Made by a program: the position numbers and the translations under genes. This document shows positions 33,294 to 43,786 of a DNA stretch of 64,000 bases, in pieces. The stretch is from Acidisoma silvae (GTDB lineage Bacteria > Pseudomonadota > Alphaproteobacteria > Acetobacterales > Acetobacteraceae), in the NCBI RefSeq assembly GCF_020618775.1, contig NZ_JAESVB010000008.1, forward strand, positions 62,001 to 126,000, given 5' to 3'. The notes under the pieces were generated by a model, which ran no database searches, was not told where the DNA came from, and saw nothing but the letters and a program-made list of their open reading frames with translations. Positions within the stretch are counted from its first letter, which is position 1. Each line of letters starts with the position of its first letter.

Positions 33294-33674
33294 GTGACTG
33301 TCAGCCGACGTATCGTACTCGGCTTCGTCTTCCTGTGGTTCTTCGTCGGCGGCATAGCCCATTTCGCGCTGACGACGACGGAGATGGGGATTGTCCCGCC
33401 TTGGCTGCCCGACCATCGGGCGCTGGTGCTGATCAGCGGCGTCTTCGAATTGCTGGGTGCGGCCGGCATTTTACTGCGGCCGACGCGCAGCCTGGCGGGA
33501 TGGGGTCTTATGCTGCTGACCGCCGCCGTGACGCCGGCCAATATCTTCATGTGGCAGCACGCGGCCCTTTACCCGGCCATCCCCTATTGGGCGCTTGTGC
33601 TGCGACTGCCGGTCCAGGCGCTGCTCATGCTGGGCATCTGGTGGTCAACCCGGCCTGTTGGTGCCTCTGGCTGA
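33294..33674 (+). CDS. DoxX-like small membrane protein
   Basis: A 126-residue membrane protein with four predicted helices (about 6-27, 45-64, 70-90, 97-117). The sequence FVFLWFFVGGIAHF, VPPWLPDHRALVLISGVFELLGAAGIL and NIFMWQHAALYP resembles DoxX/DUF4267-type proteins. These are of uncertain role; some support quinone-linked oxidation. GAGGA at 33282-33286 supports GTG 33294; GTG 33270 is an in-frame alternative. It stands between the porins and a luciferase-like monooxygenase on the same strand. Confidence 0.75.
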   Translation: MTVSRRIVLGFVFLWFFVGGIAHFALTTTEMGIVPPWLPDHRALVLISGVFELLGAAGILLRPTRSLAGWGLMLLTAAVTPANIFMWQHAALYPAIPYWALVLRLPVQALLMLGIWWSTRPVGASG

Positions 33675-33814
33675 TCGCCCGGATTGAGCGGCCCATGCCC
33701 CTGTTGCAGGCCAGCCTCAGCCATCGCCATCGCCCCAAACGCATAGTGCGATGCTTATATACCTGTCTTAGCGGCGGCCCGGCTTTGCCTGGGTGACCCG
33801 GATAGGAGTGACTG

Positions 33815-34825
33815 ATGACCACATTCTCGATCCTCGACCTTGTCCGCGTGCGGGAAAACGGCACGCCGCGCCTGGCGCTGGATCATGCGCGCGACCTTGC
33901 GGCGCATGCGGAAGACTGGGGCTATGAGCGCTTCTGGGTTGCCGAGCATCACAATATGCAGGGCGTCGCGAGTGCCGCGACTTCGGTGGTCATCGGCCAT
34001 ATCGCGGCCGGCACCAAGCATATCCGCGTGGGTGCCGGTGGCATCATGCTGCCCAACCACGCGCCGATGGTCATTGCCGAGCAATTCGGCACGCTGGCCC
34101 ATCTTTTTCCCGGCCGCATCGATCTCGGTCTGGGCCGCGCACCTGGCACAGATCAGACGACGGCCTATGCACTGCGCCGGTCCTTCAACAATGCCGACAA
34201 TTTCCCGCAGGATGTGCTGGAGTTGCAGGCCTATCTCTCGCCAGGGGTAGAGGGTCAGCGCATTCATGCCGTGCCCGCCACCGGCACCGAAGTGCCGCTA
34301 TGGATTCTCGGCTCCAGCACATTCGGCGCCCAGTTGGCCGCCCAGCTTGGCCTGCCCTTCGGCTTCGCCTCTCATTTCGCGCCGGATATGCTGATGCAGG
34401 CACTGGATATCTATCGCAGCCGCTTCAAGCCCTCGGCCCAGTTGGCCAAACCGCATGCCATGGTCGGCGTCAATGTGATTGCGGCGGAAACGGATGAGGA
34501 AGCGACCTTCCTTGCCACCACGCAGCAAATGTCCTTCACCAATATCTTCCGGGGGGCCAGAGGCCTGAGCCAGCCGCCGATCGCCGATATCGAGACCTAT
34601 TGGTCGCCGATGGAAAAGGCGCAGGCCATGCGGATGCTGCAACTGAGCATCATCGGCTCGACGGAGACCGTGCGGCAGGGATTGAACTGGCTGATCCGGG
34701 AGACGGGCGCGGACGAGCTGATGATCGTGTCCGACGTCTATGATCACGATCTGCGGTTGCGGTCTTTCCGTCTGATCGCCGAGGCGATGGGCGTCTTGCC
34801 TGCGGTGGCCGCCGCCGCCGACTAA
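33815..34825 (+). CDS. Luciferase-like (LLM) flavin-dependent monooxygenase
   Basis: A 336-residue LLM-class protein of the short MsnO8-like group. The barrel opens [13 protein letters not shown], then [37 protein letters not shown] and [14 protein letters not shown], all conserved around the flavin phosphate site. It probably uses FMNH2 supplied by a reductase and oxygen; the substrate is unknown. ATAGGAGTG precedes the ATG. Its stop overlaps by 4 bp the stop of the convergent exporter gene. Confidence 0.9.
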   Translation: MTTFSILDLVRVRENGTPRLALDHARDLAAHAEDWGYERFWVAEHHNMQGVASAATSVVIGHIAAGTKHIRVGAGGIMLPNHAPMVIAEQFGTLAHLFPGRIDLGLGRAPGTDQTTAYALRRSFNNADNFPQDVLELQAYLSPGVEGQRIHAVPATGTEVPLWILGSSTFGAQLAAQLGLPFGFASHFAPDMLMQALDIYRSRFKPSAQLAKPHAMVGVNVIAAETDEEATFLATTQQMSFTNIFRGARGLSQPPIADIETYWSPMEKAQAMRMLQLSIIGSTETVRQGLNWLIRETGADELMIVSDVYDHDLRLRSFRLIAEAMGVLPAVAAAAD

Positions 34826-36360
34826 TGGCCGATGGTCGGGCCTGCGGGCTTGGCCGAGGACTGAAGCGCGATGTCCCGCAGCCCGGTGATCACCAGAAGG
34901 GCAAGAACCAGCAAGATGGCTGTCACCAGATAGGCGAGCGTAAAGCCGGCGGCGAGGCCGTGGCGGATGGCGTCGTGGGCATGGGCGGATAGCCCGTCCA
35001 GCGCATGCGTGCCCTGGCTGAGGGCACCGAAATCGATCGCATGGCGCAAATGGGCGGCGTGTTCAGACTGGCGGAAACGGAGGGTCAGCAACGAACCCGC
35101 GACCGTGCTGCCGAAGGCGCCCCCGATGGAGCGCAGCAGCAGCAGCGCGCCGGTCGCGGAGCCGATATCGCGATGCTCGACAGCATTCTGCACCACCACG
35201 ATGGAGGTCGGCATGCACATGCCGATACCGCCGCCGAGGAGCGCGCTTTCGATCATGATGATGATGACACCGGTATCCACGGTATTGAGGGTGAGAAGCA
35301 GGAAGCCGAGGATGGCGCCGGCAAGGCCCACGAGCAGGATCAGTTTCGATTTGCCCAGCCGCCGGGCGATCAATCCCGCGACATAGGAGCCGGCGGTGCT
35401 GATGACGAGAAAGGGCATGACGAGCAGGCCCGCCGTTTCCGGGCCATAGCCGTGGACGAGCTGGAAGTTGATCGGCAGCAGAAAGGTCGCGACGAACAGG
35501 CCGAGCGATCCGAAAAAGGCAACCGAAACGCCGCGCAGGAAAATGTCGTTCGTAAAAAGGCGTGGCGGCAGCAGGGGATCGGGCGCCCGCCGTTCCTGCA
35601 TCATCAGTCCTGCGAGGAGAAGCACGCCCAGCAGCCCGGTGGTGATGACCGGCCAGGACAGCCAAGGATAGGCGGCGCCGCCCCAGCTCAGCATCAGCAG
35701 CAGAGCGGTCACGGCGCCTGTCAGCAGCAAGGCGCCGGGGATGTCGATCCGGCTGGCGCGCGGCACCACAACCAGCAGCCGCAATGCCCGGTCGCAAAGG
35801 ACGATGGCGAGCAGGCCCAGCGGCAGATTCATCCAAAAGATCCAGCGCCAGCTAAGCCCTTCCGTGACATAGCCGCCGATGACGGGGCCGGCGATGGAAG
35901 CCACAGCCCAGGTTCCGGCCAGATAGCCCTGATAGCGCCCGCGTTCGCGCGGGGAGACCACATCGGCGATGGCAGCCTGGGCCATAGCGAACAGCCCAGC
36001 GCCGCCGATGCCTTGCAGGCCGCGTGCGATGATCAGCTCAGGCAGATTCTGCGACAGCGCGCAGAGCGCCGAGGCGGCCATGAAGATAGCGATGGCCGGG
36101 TTCATCACGGCCCGTCGTCCGTGAATATCGGAGAGCTTGCCGAAAATGGGCGTGGCTGCCGTCGATGTCAGCAGATAGGCGGTCACGATCCAGGCGAGAT
36201 GATCGTAGCTTCGCAGATCATGGGCGATGGCCGGCACGGCGGGGATGACGACAGTCTGGTCCAGCGCCGCCAGCAGCATGCAGAGCATGATACCGAAGAT
36301 AACGCGCAGGATCTGAGCATGATTATAGCTCTGGCGCGGGGATTCGGAGATGGACGTCAT
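34822..36360 (-). CDS. DHA2-family drug exporter (14 helices)
   Basis: A 512-residue MFS transporter. [17 protein letters not shown] in helix 1 is the typical DHA2 D-x-T-[IV]-V-x-x-A-[LV]-P motif. [11 protein letters not shown] is motif A and [17 protein letters not shown] motif C. A long C-terminal hydrophilic loop and final helix are present. It probably exports drugs or other toxic compounds by proton antiport. No adaptor gene accompanies it. No regulator lies adjacent; the 108-bp gap to pbpC contains no obvious operator. Confidence 0.9.
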   Translation of the reverse strand: MTSISESPRQSYNHAQILRVIFGIMLCMLLAALDQTVVIPAVPAIAHDLRSYDHLAWIVTAYLLTSTAATPIFGKLSDIHGRRAVMNPAIAIFMAASALCALSQNLPELIIARGLQGIGGAGLFAMAQAAIADVVSPRERGRYQGYLAGTWAVASIAGPVIGGYVTEGLSWRWIFWMNLPLGLLAIVLCDRALRLLVVVPRASRIDIPGALLLTGAVTALLLMLSWGGAAYPWLSWPVITTGLLGVLLLAGLMMQERRAPDPLLPPRLFTNDIFLRGVSVAFFGSLGLFVATFLLPINFQLVHGYGPETAGLLVMPFLVISTAGSYVAGLIARRLGKSKLILLVGLAGAILGFLLLTLNTVDTGVIIIMIESALLGGGIGMCMPTSIVVVQNAVEHRDIGSATGALLLLRSIGGAFGSTVAGSLLTLRFRQSEHAAHLRHAIDFGALSQGTHALDGLSAHAHDAIRHGLAAGFTLAYLVTAILLVLALLVITGLRDIALQSSAKPAGPTIGH

Positions 36361-36468
36361 CTTGTGACGCTAACGGATGACAAAAAAGAAGCTAGGCTTG
36401 AGGCCCCATCAACGGCTTTGTGAAAGCGCGCGGCTGCCCTGCAACGAAAAGTCTTGGTCGCGCCAGCG

Positions 36469-38451
36469 TCAGTTCCCGGCGGTGACGCGGATGGCGGCCT
36501 GGACGGCTGCACCCGCCGCATCCAGCACGGTGACATGATAGAAACCGGGGCCAGGCGGCAGCCATTGCGTTTGCCGCAATGCGCCAATGGAGGATATCGG
36601 TGCATTGTCAATCAGGAAGCTCAGCGGCCTTTCACCGCCCATGGCTTTCAGATCGAGCGGCCCCAGCCCTTCGATAACGGCGCCGGGCGGCGGAAAGAGC
36701 AGGCGCAGCGGATCGGCGGACGGCGCGGCCGCGAAGGACAGCATCCGCGTCTCGGGGGTCACCACACGCGGGGCGGCTGGCACGGCGCTGAACAAACGGG
36801 CCAGGATCGGCAAGGCATGATCGGCGGCGGCACCGCTATCCATCGCCGTGCCATCGGGCCGGCCGACCCAGACACCGATGATATGGGTACGGTCGAAGCC
36901 GAAGGCCCAGTTGTCGCGGTCGCCCCAGCTGGTTCCTGTCTTCCAGGCGATCCCGCGCGCGGTCGTCTCATTCGGAAAGGGTCGGGTCAGGATATCGGCG
37001 ACCGTTTGCGCCGCTGCCGGCGATAGCAGGCGATGGCCTATGGGCTTGTCGTCGAAAAGCGTCAGTGTCTGCACCCGACCATCGGTCGCGAGGCCTGCGT
37101 AAAGCGCCATGAGCTGGCGCATGGAAAGCCCGGCCCCGCCCAGGATGATCGGCAGGCTGGGCGCCGCATTGCGCGGCAGAACAAGCGGCGTACCAGCCGC
37201 CGTCAGGGCAGCGCTGAACCGCAGTGCGCCGTAGCGTGCCAGCAGACCAACGGCCGGAAGGTTGAGCGATCGCCGCAAGGCTTCCGCCGCCGTGACCCGT
37301 CCGGCAAAGCGCCCGGTGAAGTCTTCCGGGTCATAGCTGCCAAAGCGATCCGGCGCGTCGGCCAGCAGCGTGTCGGGATGCGCGAGACCATCGGAAAAGG
37401 CCAACGCATAAAGGAAGGGTTTCAGCGTCGAGCCGGGACTGCGCAAGGCGCGCGTGAGGTCCGTCCGGCCGGCGCGTGCCGTGTCGTTCCAATCGCCAAG
37501 CCACAGCGCTGACAGTGTCCGAGACTTGAGATCGCCGACCATCACCACCAGCGCCACCTTCGGCGGCAGGCCGGTCAAGGCGGCCTGCGCCGCCGTATCG
37601 ACGGCTGACTGGATCACCGGATCGATGCTGGTCAGCACCACCGGCGGATGCCGGACGGAGGCCAGAAGCTGCGGCACAGCGCGGGGCATGGGGAAGCGGT
37701 GAAGCGGCACCGGCTCGGCTTGCGCGGCGGCGACCTCGGCGGGGGTCAGCAGGCCGCGCTGTCCGGCGAGTGCCAGAATGCGGTCGCGCAACCGCTTCGC
37801 GGCCAGTGGATGGCGGTCAGGCCGCAGCGCTTCGGGCCGGCGCGGCAGCGCCACCAGCAGGGCGGCTTCCGCCGCATCCAGCGCGCCGGGCGGCTTGCCG
37901 AAATAGGCGTAGGAGGCAGCTTCAACGCCGACCAGATTGCCGCCGAAGGGCGCCAGCGACAGCCACAGGCCCATGATGCGGTCGGGCGGCAGGCGTCGCC
38001 ACAGATCGATGGCGCGCGCCGTTTCCAGCAGCTTTGCGGATAGGCGGCGCGGACGCGGATCCAGCAGCTTCGCAACCTGCATGGTGAGCGTGGAACCGCC
38101 GGAGACGACATGGCCAGCGGCGGCCCATTGCAGACCGGCGCGCAGTACGGCGCGCGGGTCGACTCCAGGCTCCGTCCCGAAACGACGATCCTCCACCGTG
38201 ACCAGCAATTGCCGCAGGAAGGGGGAGACATCATCGGCCGAGGTTTCGAACCGCCAGACCCCGCCGGGCGCGGGGGACAGCGCCAGCAAAGACTTGTCGG
38301 AGGCAAGAATGCGCGTTCCCCAGGCGTTTGCCGCCGGCATCGGTGCCGGGTCAAAGCGGCCCAGCGCCGCCAGACCGGCCCCGCCTGCCGTCAGAGCCAG
38401 CAGGGCAGCGAGGCCGGCAAAGCCGAGCCGTTTGATTCGGCGGCGCGTCAC
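36469..38451 (-). CDS. pbpC: Penicillin-binding protein 1C
   Basis: A 660-residue bifunctional class A PBP. After an N-terminal anchor (about 9-31) comes the glycosyltransferase domain with catalytic E87-D88 in TVEDRRFGTEPGVD and GGSTLTMQVAKLL. The transpeptidase domain has S341-TL-K344 (SPGSTLKPF), S395-L-N397 and K504-T-G-T507. A C-terminal BiPBP_C domain (about 565-660) ends the protein. It polymerises peptidoglycan in the periplasm; PBP1C is usually encoded with a bacterial alpha-2-macroglobulin, as here. It starts with GTG overlapping the yfhM stop (GTGA). Confidence 0.95.
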   Translation of the reverse strand: MTRRRIKRLGFAGLAALLALTAGGAGLAALGRFDPAPMPAANAWGTRILASDKSLLALSPAPGGVWRFETSADDVSPFLRQLLVTVEDRRFGTEPGVDPRAVLRAGLQWAAAGHVVSGGSTLTMQVAKLLDPRPRRLSAKLLETARAIDLWRRLPPDRIMGLWLSLAPFGGNLVGVEAASYAYFGKPPGALDAAEAALLVALPRRPEALRPDRHPLAAKRLRDRILALAGQRGLLTPAEVAAAQAEPVPLHRFPMPRAVPQLLASVRHPPVVLTSIDPVIQSAVDTAAQAALTGLPPKVALVVMVGDLKSRTLSALWLGDWNDTARAGRTDLTRALRSPGSTLKPFLYALAFSDGLAHPDTLLADAPDRFGSYDPEDFTGRFAGRVTAAEALRRSLNLPAVGLLARYGALRFSAALTAAGTPLVLPRNAAPSLPIILGGAGLSMRQLMALYAGLATDGRVQTLTLFDDKPIGHRLLSPAAAQTVADILTRPFPNETTARGIAWKTGTSWGDRDNWAFGFDRTHIIGVWVGRPDGTAMDSGAAADHALPILARLFSAVPAAPRVVTPETRMLSFAAAPSADPLRLLFPPPGAVIEGLGPLDLKAMGGERPLSFLIDNAPISSIGALRQTQWLPPGPGFYHVTVLDAAGAAVQAAIRVTAGN

Positions 38452-41400
38452 GGGGCCGCTGGGGTGACCGTGATATGCACCGTGCCTTGGCGGGCGAAGA
38501 TCGCCGGCCGGTACATGTCGGCGACGGTAATGCCGGGATATTCGTATGTACCCGGCGTGACCGCCCGTAGAATGACGGCGAGGCGAAAGCTCGCCTGGTC
38601 GCCCGTCAGGCTGATGGCGGCGGCATAGCGGTCATCGGCGGCGGCTTCGCTGTCGGTCGCGGTCAGCGTGCCGAGCCAGTCCATGCTCGGCACATCGCCG
38701 CCCGGGAAGCGCCCGGCAATTTCCCAGCCCGCCGGCAGCCCGGCAAGCACGACCGCATGATGGTCCTGCCCATCCGTCGCCTGACCGTCGATAACCATGG
38801 CGAAGGTCGTATTCTGGGCCAGCTTGTCCGGGTTGAGTTCCGTGCCGTCCATGGCAAAGAAATGCCGATGCACGACGATGCCGGCATGGGCGGCGGCAGG
38901 CGCGACGGTTGGCACGCCCTGCACAACGACGCTTCCCGGCACCATGATCTTGCCGGGGTTCTGCACGGTCAAAACGGTCGCCAGCGGCAGGTTGATGGCG
39001 GGTGCCGGGCCGAGACGCTTCCCATTGGCGATGAGCGTCACCGGTCCGCTGCTGGCTTCCATGGCCGCCGCGGCCGCCCCTGCCCAGGCTTGTTCCTGGG
39101 TATTGAGGTCATCGGGATTGAGGTCGGATCCAGGCAGCGCCGCACGGATGGATGACAGGCGATCATTCATGACGCCGCTTTCGGCGATCAGCACCGCCGT
39201 CGCCAATTGGTCGCGGAGGGAAGACCCGTAATCGCCATACCAGGGCTTGCGGCGGGGGTCGGCAACTACCGAGGCGAAGATCGCCTTGGCCTGATCGACC
39301 TGCCCTAGACGGGCGAGGGCGGCGGCGATCTGCGCGCGCGCCAGGGGCGTCGGCTCGGAGTCGACGGTGGTCGCCGCCACGCGGATGGCACCGGCTGGGG
39401 CCTTGCCGGCCAGCGACAGGACATAGAGCGCATAGGCCTGGGACGCGTAATCGTCCGGGCTGGAAGGCGGCGTTGCGATTTCGGTCGTCAGCCATCCCAT
39501 GGCCTGATCGATCATCGGCTGGGGCACGGCGGCACCGGCCTTCTGGGCGCGCAGCAGCAGGTCGGTCGCATAGGCTGTCAGCCAGGGCTCGGCATCGCCG
39601 CCGGAAGACCAGAGGCCGAAAGCGCCGTCGTAACGTTGGCGGTCGGCCAGCGCCGAGACGACCTGCTGCAAGGTCGCAGCGCGATCCGGTCCGGCCGCCG
39701 CACCCGTCAGCATGGCCAGCGGCAGGCCACGGCTGGTGAGCTGTTCCAGGCAGTTCAGCGGATAGTCTTCCAGCGCGCGGACCATGGCCGCCGGGTCATA
39801 GCGGACACCAAGACCGAAAGCCGCGCTCGCCCGCCAGGTGCCTGGGATGAAGGCGGAGGTGTCAGGCGTGACCGCCAGCGCTGGGCCGCCGGGCGGCAGG
39901 TTCAGCACCGTCACCTGCGCCACCGGCGCACGGGCGGAATGGACGCTGATGCTGCTGTCATGCACGACATGAAAGCCCTTCGGTCCATCGGCCGTGACCG
40001 TCAAATCGCCCGAACCGGCGCCCTTGGCCGTCAGCGCAATCGGCACCAGCAGCCGCTGCTGAGACGCGAGCGTGACCGGCGCGGGGTCTTTGCCCGTCAA
40101 GGTTAGCGTACCAGACGTCTTCACATGCAGGGTGAATTGACCCGGTGGAAGTTCCAGATTTTGCAGCATAATTGCAATCTGCGCCTGATCGCCGGGGGCG
40201 AGGAAGCGCGGCAGCAGGGGCTCCACGATTGCCGGGTCGCGCATGATGATATCCTTGCCCAGACTGCCGCTTTGGTTGCCGCCCCAGCCGACCGCCATTA
40301 GTCGCAGCGTGCCGTCGAAATCCGGCAGGTCCAGCGGGAAGGTCGCAATGCCGTCCGGCCCGGCCTGCACCGGCCCGGCAAAAAGCGAGACGATCTTCTG
40401 CGGAATGGGCGTGGTCGAGACGTCAATATCGCCGCCGGCGCCTTGGCGCAGGATGGTATTGGCGGCGCCCGCCGGGGCCAGCAGGCGCGCCCAGTCATCA
40501 TGGATCCCGACGCCGAGCGTCCGCTTGCCGAAGAAATGGCCGAGCGGATCGGGCGTCTGGAAATTGGTGAGCGACAAAATGCCTTCGTCGACAGCGGCGA
40601 GCGTCACCCAGGCGCCGGGCGTCGTCTTGACGGCGAAGCTGACCGTCGTGCGGGGGCGGTAGATCGGCGCGGTCTCGATGCTCAGTGGCAGGGTGCGCGG
40701 CTTGGGGTCAAGCGCCACCCAGGTCAGGCCGATGGCGCGGGCCGGGGCCACCTGCTTGTCGCCGTCCGACGTCGTGCCGCCGGGGCGGAACACATGCACG
40801 CCGATATAGGCGCCCGGTCCCCAATCGGCGGTGACCGGAATGCGGACATCGAAACTGGTCGCGGATGGCGTGAGGTCGATCAGGCGCTTGATGCGATCCG
40901 TCATCACCAACACGGTTGCGGTGCCGGCATAGGGCGCCTCGACATGGATGGTGGCGGTATCGCCGGGCTGATAGCTCTGCTTATCGGCGCGGACGGAGAC
41001 GCGGGCCGGCACATCCGGGTTATCGCCCACCGCCCAGCCGGAATAGAAGATGGCGGAACTGGCCGCCATGCCACCGCTCGCTTGCAGCACCTGCAAGCGG
41101 TAGCGGCCGAAGGGCAGATTTTTGCTATAGGCGACGGGCGCGCCGCCGGCCGGGATGGTGATGTCCTGGCTATCGACAGGCTCCTCCCGCCAGACCGTCT
41201 CATATCTTGCCTGACCGTTGGTGACGGACAGGCGCCAATCCGGCGTCTGCCGCACCAGACGGACCTGCACCGGCATGGCCACGCGCTTGCCGTCCGGCGC
41301 CACGGCGACAATGCGAAAGCCCGCCTTGGCATTCTCATTGACGGAATCGCCGGAAAAATCCTCGGCAATGCCGATCATCGGTGCGGCCGGGCGGATGGGA

Positions 41401-43637
41401 ACGGTTGTAGTGGCGCCGACACTGCGGCCAGCCGGATCATTGATCGTCGCCGCCACCTGCGCTTGCAGGGCCAGGCTGGTATCGGGCAGTTTCGAGAGAT
41501 CGACCGGCACGGCGGTATTGCCGCTATCGTCGGTCGCGGCAATATCGGGCTGGGACTGGCTGGATGTGAAGGCATCCTCCGCCAGACCGAAACTGTAATC
41601 GCTGAAATCGGCGAAAGGCGTCTGATTCGGGACGATGGTGACTGTCGCCGAGCCTGACAGATCATTGCCCGGCGCGCCGTAGAGAAAGCGGACATTCACC
41701 GGCAGGTCGGTCTCACGCCCTGGTTCCAGGATGGTCGGAGCGCTTTTCGGGAATTCGACGGCGAGGCGCGGCGGCACGAAAGCATCGACCGTGAAGCTTT
41801 GGTCCGCGATGGCCGGGCCCTGGGGATCGGTTTTGAGCACGATATCCCAGGTGCCGAACTGTGCGCCCGATGACAGTGTCACAGCTTGATGGATGGAACT
41901 GTCGGCCGCGCGGGGTGGGACGGTATCCTGAAACACGCGGCCGTCGGGCCGCGTCACGATCAGATGCAGCGGCAGGTCGGTCGGTGCGCCGCTTTCATCC
42001 CTCAGCAGCGCCATGACCTGCACGGTCTCACCCGGGCGGTAGATGCCGCGATCGGTCCAGATGAAGGGATCGACCGGGCCGGGCTGCGGCAGGCCGGAAG
42101 CACCACGGTCGGACAAATCGAAATCGGGTGCCGTCAGGTCAAGCCGGGTAAAATCCCCGTCCGCGCCGCGGATATGCAAGGCGGCTGGGGCAAGGCCGTT
42201 CTGCCCGGCCAGCAGCGGCTGGGCGAAATGAACGATGCCGTCATGATCGCTGGTGCTGCTCGCCAGAATATCGTTGTCGGTCGCGATCAGGTCGACCTTG
42301 GCATCCGGGATGGGCAGTCCAGACGCATAGCTGCGAATCTGCACGGTGTCGCCGTCCGTGCCGTGCCAGACGGTCGGTGCCAGATCGGTGCGCAGGATCA
42401 GTTGCACGGCGCTGGGCGCATTGCCATCGGCGAAGGGCGTGCCGTCACCCGGTGTTGCGATCAGAGCGTAAAGACCCGGGGCCGAGAGCGCGGCGGGCAG
42501 CGGCAACACCGTATGCGTCAGCGCATTGCGGGAGAAATGCGCGATATCGGCGCGGCCGGACCAGACGGTGGTGCCTTGGTTCTGTGCCAGATCCTGTGCG
42601 CCATAGGTATCAATGGCACCGTTGCTCGGCGGGTAGGTTTGCATGACATGCAGAAGGTTGCGCTCACCGATCTTCACCAGCGAGAGCTTCACGGCCGAGA
42701 GATTGACGGCGTCGAGTGCGACCGTCGCCAGCGCATCCTTCGGTTGCAGGAAGCGGGCGCCGTCGAAAACCAGACGGGGCGCACGGTCCGGCATGGCGAC
42801 CGGCACGGTCAGGTTTTGCCGTAGCGACAGGCCGCCGTCCCCTGGCATGCCCTGGCGGAAAGTGACATCGGTTTCAGCCCCTGCGGGCAGGCCGGTAATG
42901 CAGATCTGACCGGATTCCAGCGTGACGGCGGCATCCTTTACGCTGGGTTGCAATGTCACCCAGTCGCCGGGATGAAAATCGGGCGAGGTCGAAGGATTAC
43001 CGAGGAAAGTCAGGCAGGCGCGGGCCGGAAAAGCCTCGGCGTCGGTCGTGAGGCCGCTGAACACCAGACCGATGGCCTGCCGGCGCTGAGCGAGCGCCGC
43101 CTGGACGGCCGCATCGTGCGGCAGGCGGCGCGCAATGGCGGCCATGACCTGCACTTCCGGGATCGGCTCCTTCAGTGCCGCCAGCGACGAACGCATCAGT
43201 TGTAGGGCTGCCACCTGGTCCGCCACCTGCGTCGGGCTGTTCTGATCGACGCTGGTGAACGCCAGCCAGGCCGCGTCTAAAGCAAGCTTCGGCTGGCCGG
43301 GCGAAGCCGCAAGTTCCGCCTCGGCTAGGACGGTCCAGATCTGACTGTTCGGAGCGGCGTTCTGGCCCAGGCCGCCGATGAGCATCTGCAAGGCCGGCAG
43401 CGCCTTGGCGTAATCCTTGGCGTCGAGCGCGGCCTTGGCGGTGTCGGCCGCGACCTTGAGCTTGGCTTCGGTCAGTCCTGCCGGATAGGCGGCGCGCAGC
43501 TTGGCGGCAAAGCCGTCCGCGTCGCTTTGCAGACCGGGAAGATTGATCTCGCTTGCCGCATCCTGCGCCCGCGCCTGGGGTGCCAAGGCAAGCACCGATC
43601 CAAGCGCGAATATCGTCAAGCGGCTGAGAAGCGACAT
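38448..43637 (-). CDS. yfhM: Bacterial alpha-2-macroglobulin (YfhM type)
   Basis: A 1729-residue alpha-2-macroglobulin. A Sec signal (MSLLSRLTIFALGSVLALAP, cleavage near ARAQ) leads into an N-terminal region and many MG beta-domains; A2M core segments are GIYRPGETVQVMALLRDE and TLPLSIETAPIYRPR. The thioester motif C1296-L-E-Q1299 lies in YPLNCLEQLTSRG, followed by the helical thioester domain and a receptor-binding-like end. It traps attacking proteases, protecting the envelope, and is thought to act with PBP1C. Unlike the E. coli lipoprotein it has no lipobox, so it is probably soluble in the periplasm or anchored otherwise. Confidence 0.95.
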   Translation of the reverse strand: MSLLSRLTIFALGSVLALAPQARAQDAASEINLPGLQSDADGFAAKLRAAYPAGLTEAKLKVAADTAKAALDAKDYAKALPALQMLIGGLGQNAAPNSQIWTVLAEAELAASPGQPKLALDAAWLAFTSVDQNSPTQVADQVAALQLMRSSLAALKEPIPEVQVMAAIARRLPHDAAVQAALAQRRQAIGLVFSGLTTDAEAFPARACLTFLGNPSTSPDFHPGDWVTLQPSVKDAAVTLESGQICITGLPAGAETDVTFRQGMPGDGGLSLRQNLTVPVAMPDRAPRLVFDGARFLQPKDALATVALDAVNLSAVKLSLVKIGERNLLHVMQTYPPSNGAIDTYGAQDLAQNQGTTVWSGRADIAHFSRNALTHTVLPLPAALSAPGLYALIATPGDGTPFADGNAPSAVQLILRTDLAPTVWHGTDGDTVQIRSYASGLPIPDAKVDLIATDNDILASSTSDHDGIVHFAQPLLAGQNGLAPAALHIRGADGDFTRLDLTAPDFDLSDRGASGLPQPGPVDPFIWTDRGIYRPGETVQVMALLRDESGAPTDLPLHLIVTRPDGRVFQDTVPPRAADSSIHQAVTLSSGAQFGTWDIVLKTDPQGPAIADQSFTVDAFVPPRLAVEFPKSAPTILEPGRETDLPVNVRFLYGAPGNDLSGSATVTIVPNQTPFADFSDYSFGLAEDAFTSSQSQPDIAATDDSGNTAVPVDLSKLPDTSLALQAQVAATINDPAGRSVGATTTVPIRPAAPMIGIAEDFSGDSVNENAKAGFRIVAVAPDGKRVAMPVQVRLVRQTPDWRLSVTNGQARYETVWREEPVDSQDITIPAGGAPVAYSKNLPFGRYRLQVLQASGGMAASSAIFYSGWAVGDNPDVPARVSVRADKQSYQPGDTATIHVEAPYAGTATVLVMTDRIKRLIDLTPSATSFDVRIPVTADWGPGAYIGVHVFRPGGTTSDGDKQVAPARAIGLTWVALDPKPRTLPLSIETAPIYRPRTTVSFAVKTTPGAWVTLAAVDEGILSLTNFQTPDPLGHFFGKRTLGVGIHDDWARLLAPAGAANTILRQGAGGDIDVSTTPIPQKIVSLFAGPVQAGPDGIATFPLDLPDFDGTLRLMAVGWGGNQSGSLGKDIIMRDPAIVEPLLPRFLAPGDQAQIAIMLQNLELPPGQFTLHVKTSGTLTLTGKDPAPVTLASQQRLLVPIALTAKGAGSGDLTVTADGPKGFHVVHDSSISVHSARAPVAQVTVLNLPPGGPALAVTPDTSAFIPGTWRASAAFGLGVRYDPAAMVRALEDYPLNCLEQLTSRGLPLAMLTGAAAGPDRAATLQQVVSALADRQRYDGAFGLWSSGGDAEPWLTAYATDLLLRAQKAGAAVPQPMIDQAMGWLTTEIATPPSSPDDYASQAYALYVLSLAGKAPAGAIRVAATTVDSEPTPLARAQIAAALARLGQVDQAKAIFASVVADPRRKPWYGDYGSSLRDQLATAVLIAESGVMNDRLSSIRAALPGSDLNPDDLNTQEQAWAGAAAAAMEASSGPVTLIANGKRLGPAPAINLPLATVLTVQNPGKIMVPGSVVVQGVPTVAPAAAHAGIVVHRHFFAMDGTELNPDKLAQNTTFAMVIDGQATDGQDHHAVVLAGLPAGWEIAGRFPGGDVPSMDWLGTLTATDSEAAADDRYAAAISLTGDQASFRLAVILRAVTPGTYEYPGITVADMYRPAIFARQGTVHITVTPAAP

Positions 43638-43786
43638 TTTTTTCTCCCAGGACAGCGGGTCTTTGCCTGGGTGTTTAAGCCGTTGCGCTGGGCTTTGATA
43701 TCCCGCCCTGACAGGACAAGGCGCTTGTCACGGTTTTCTCATCCCGTCCGCCGCCCGGTCTGGTTTGGGGTTGCGGGTTTCGGGTT

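Noticed and set aside
35005-36423. Open plus-strand frame (472 codons) over the DHA2 exporter
   Set aside because: Antisense shadow rich in D/G/Q/H; the minus strand carries conserved MFS motifs.
41886-42824. Plus-strand frame opposite yfhM
   Set aside because: Shadow of the macroglobulin gene with no ribosome site or domain.
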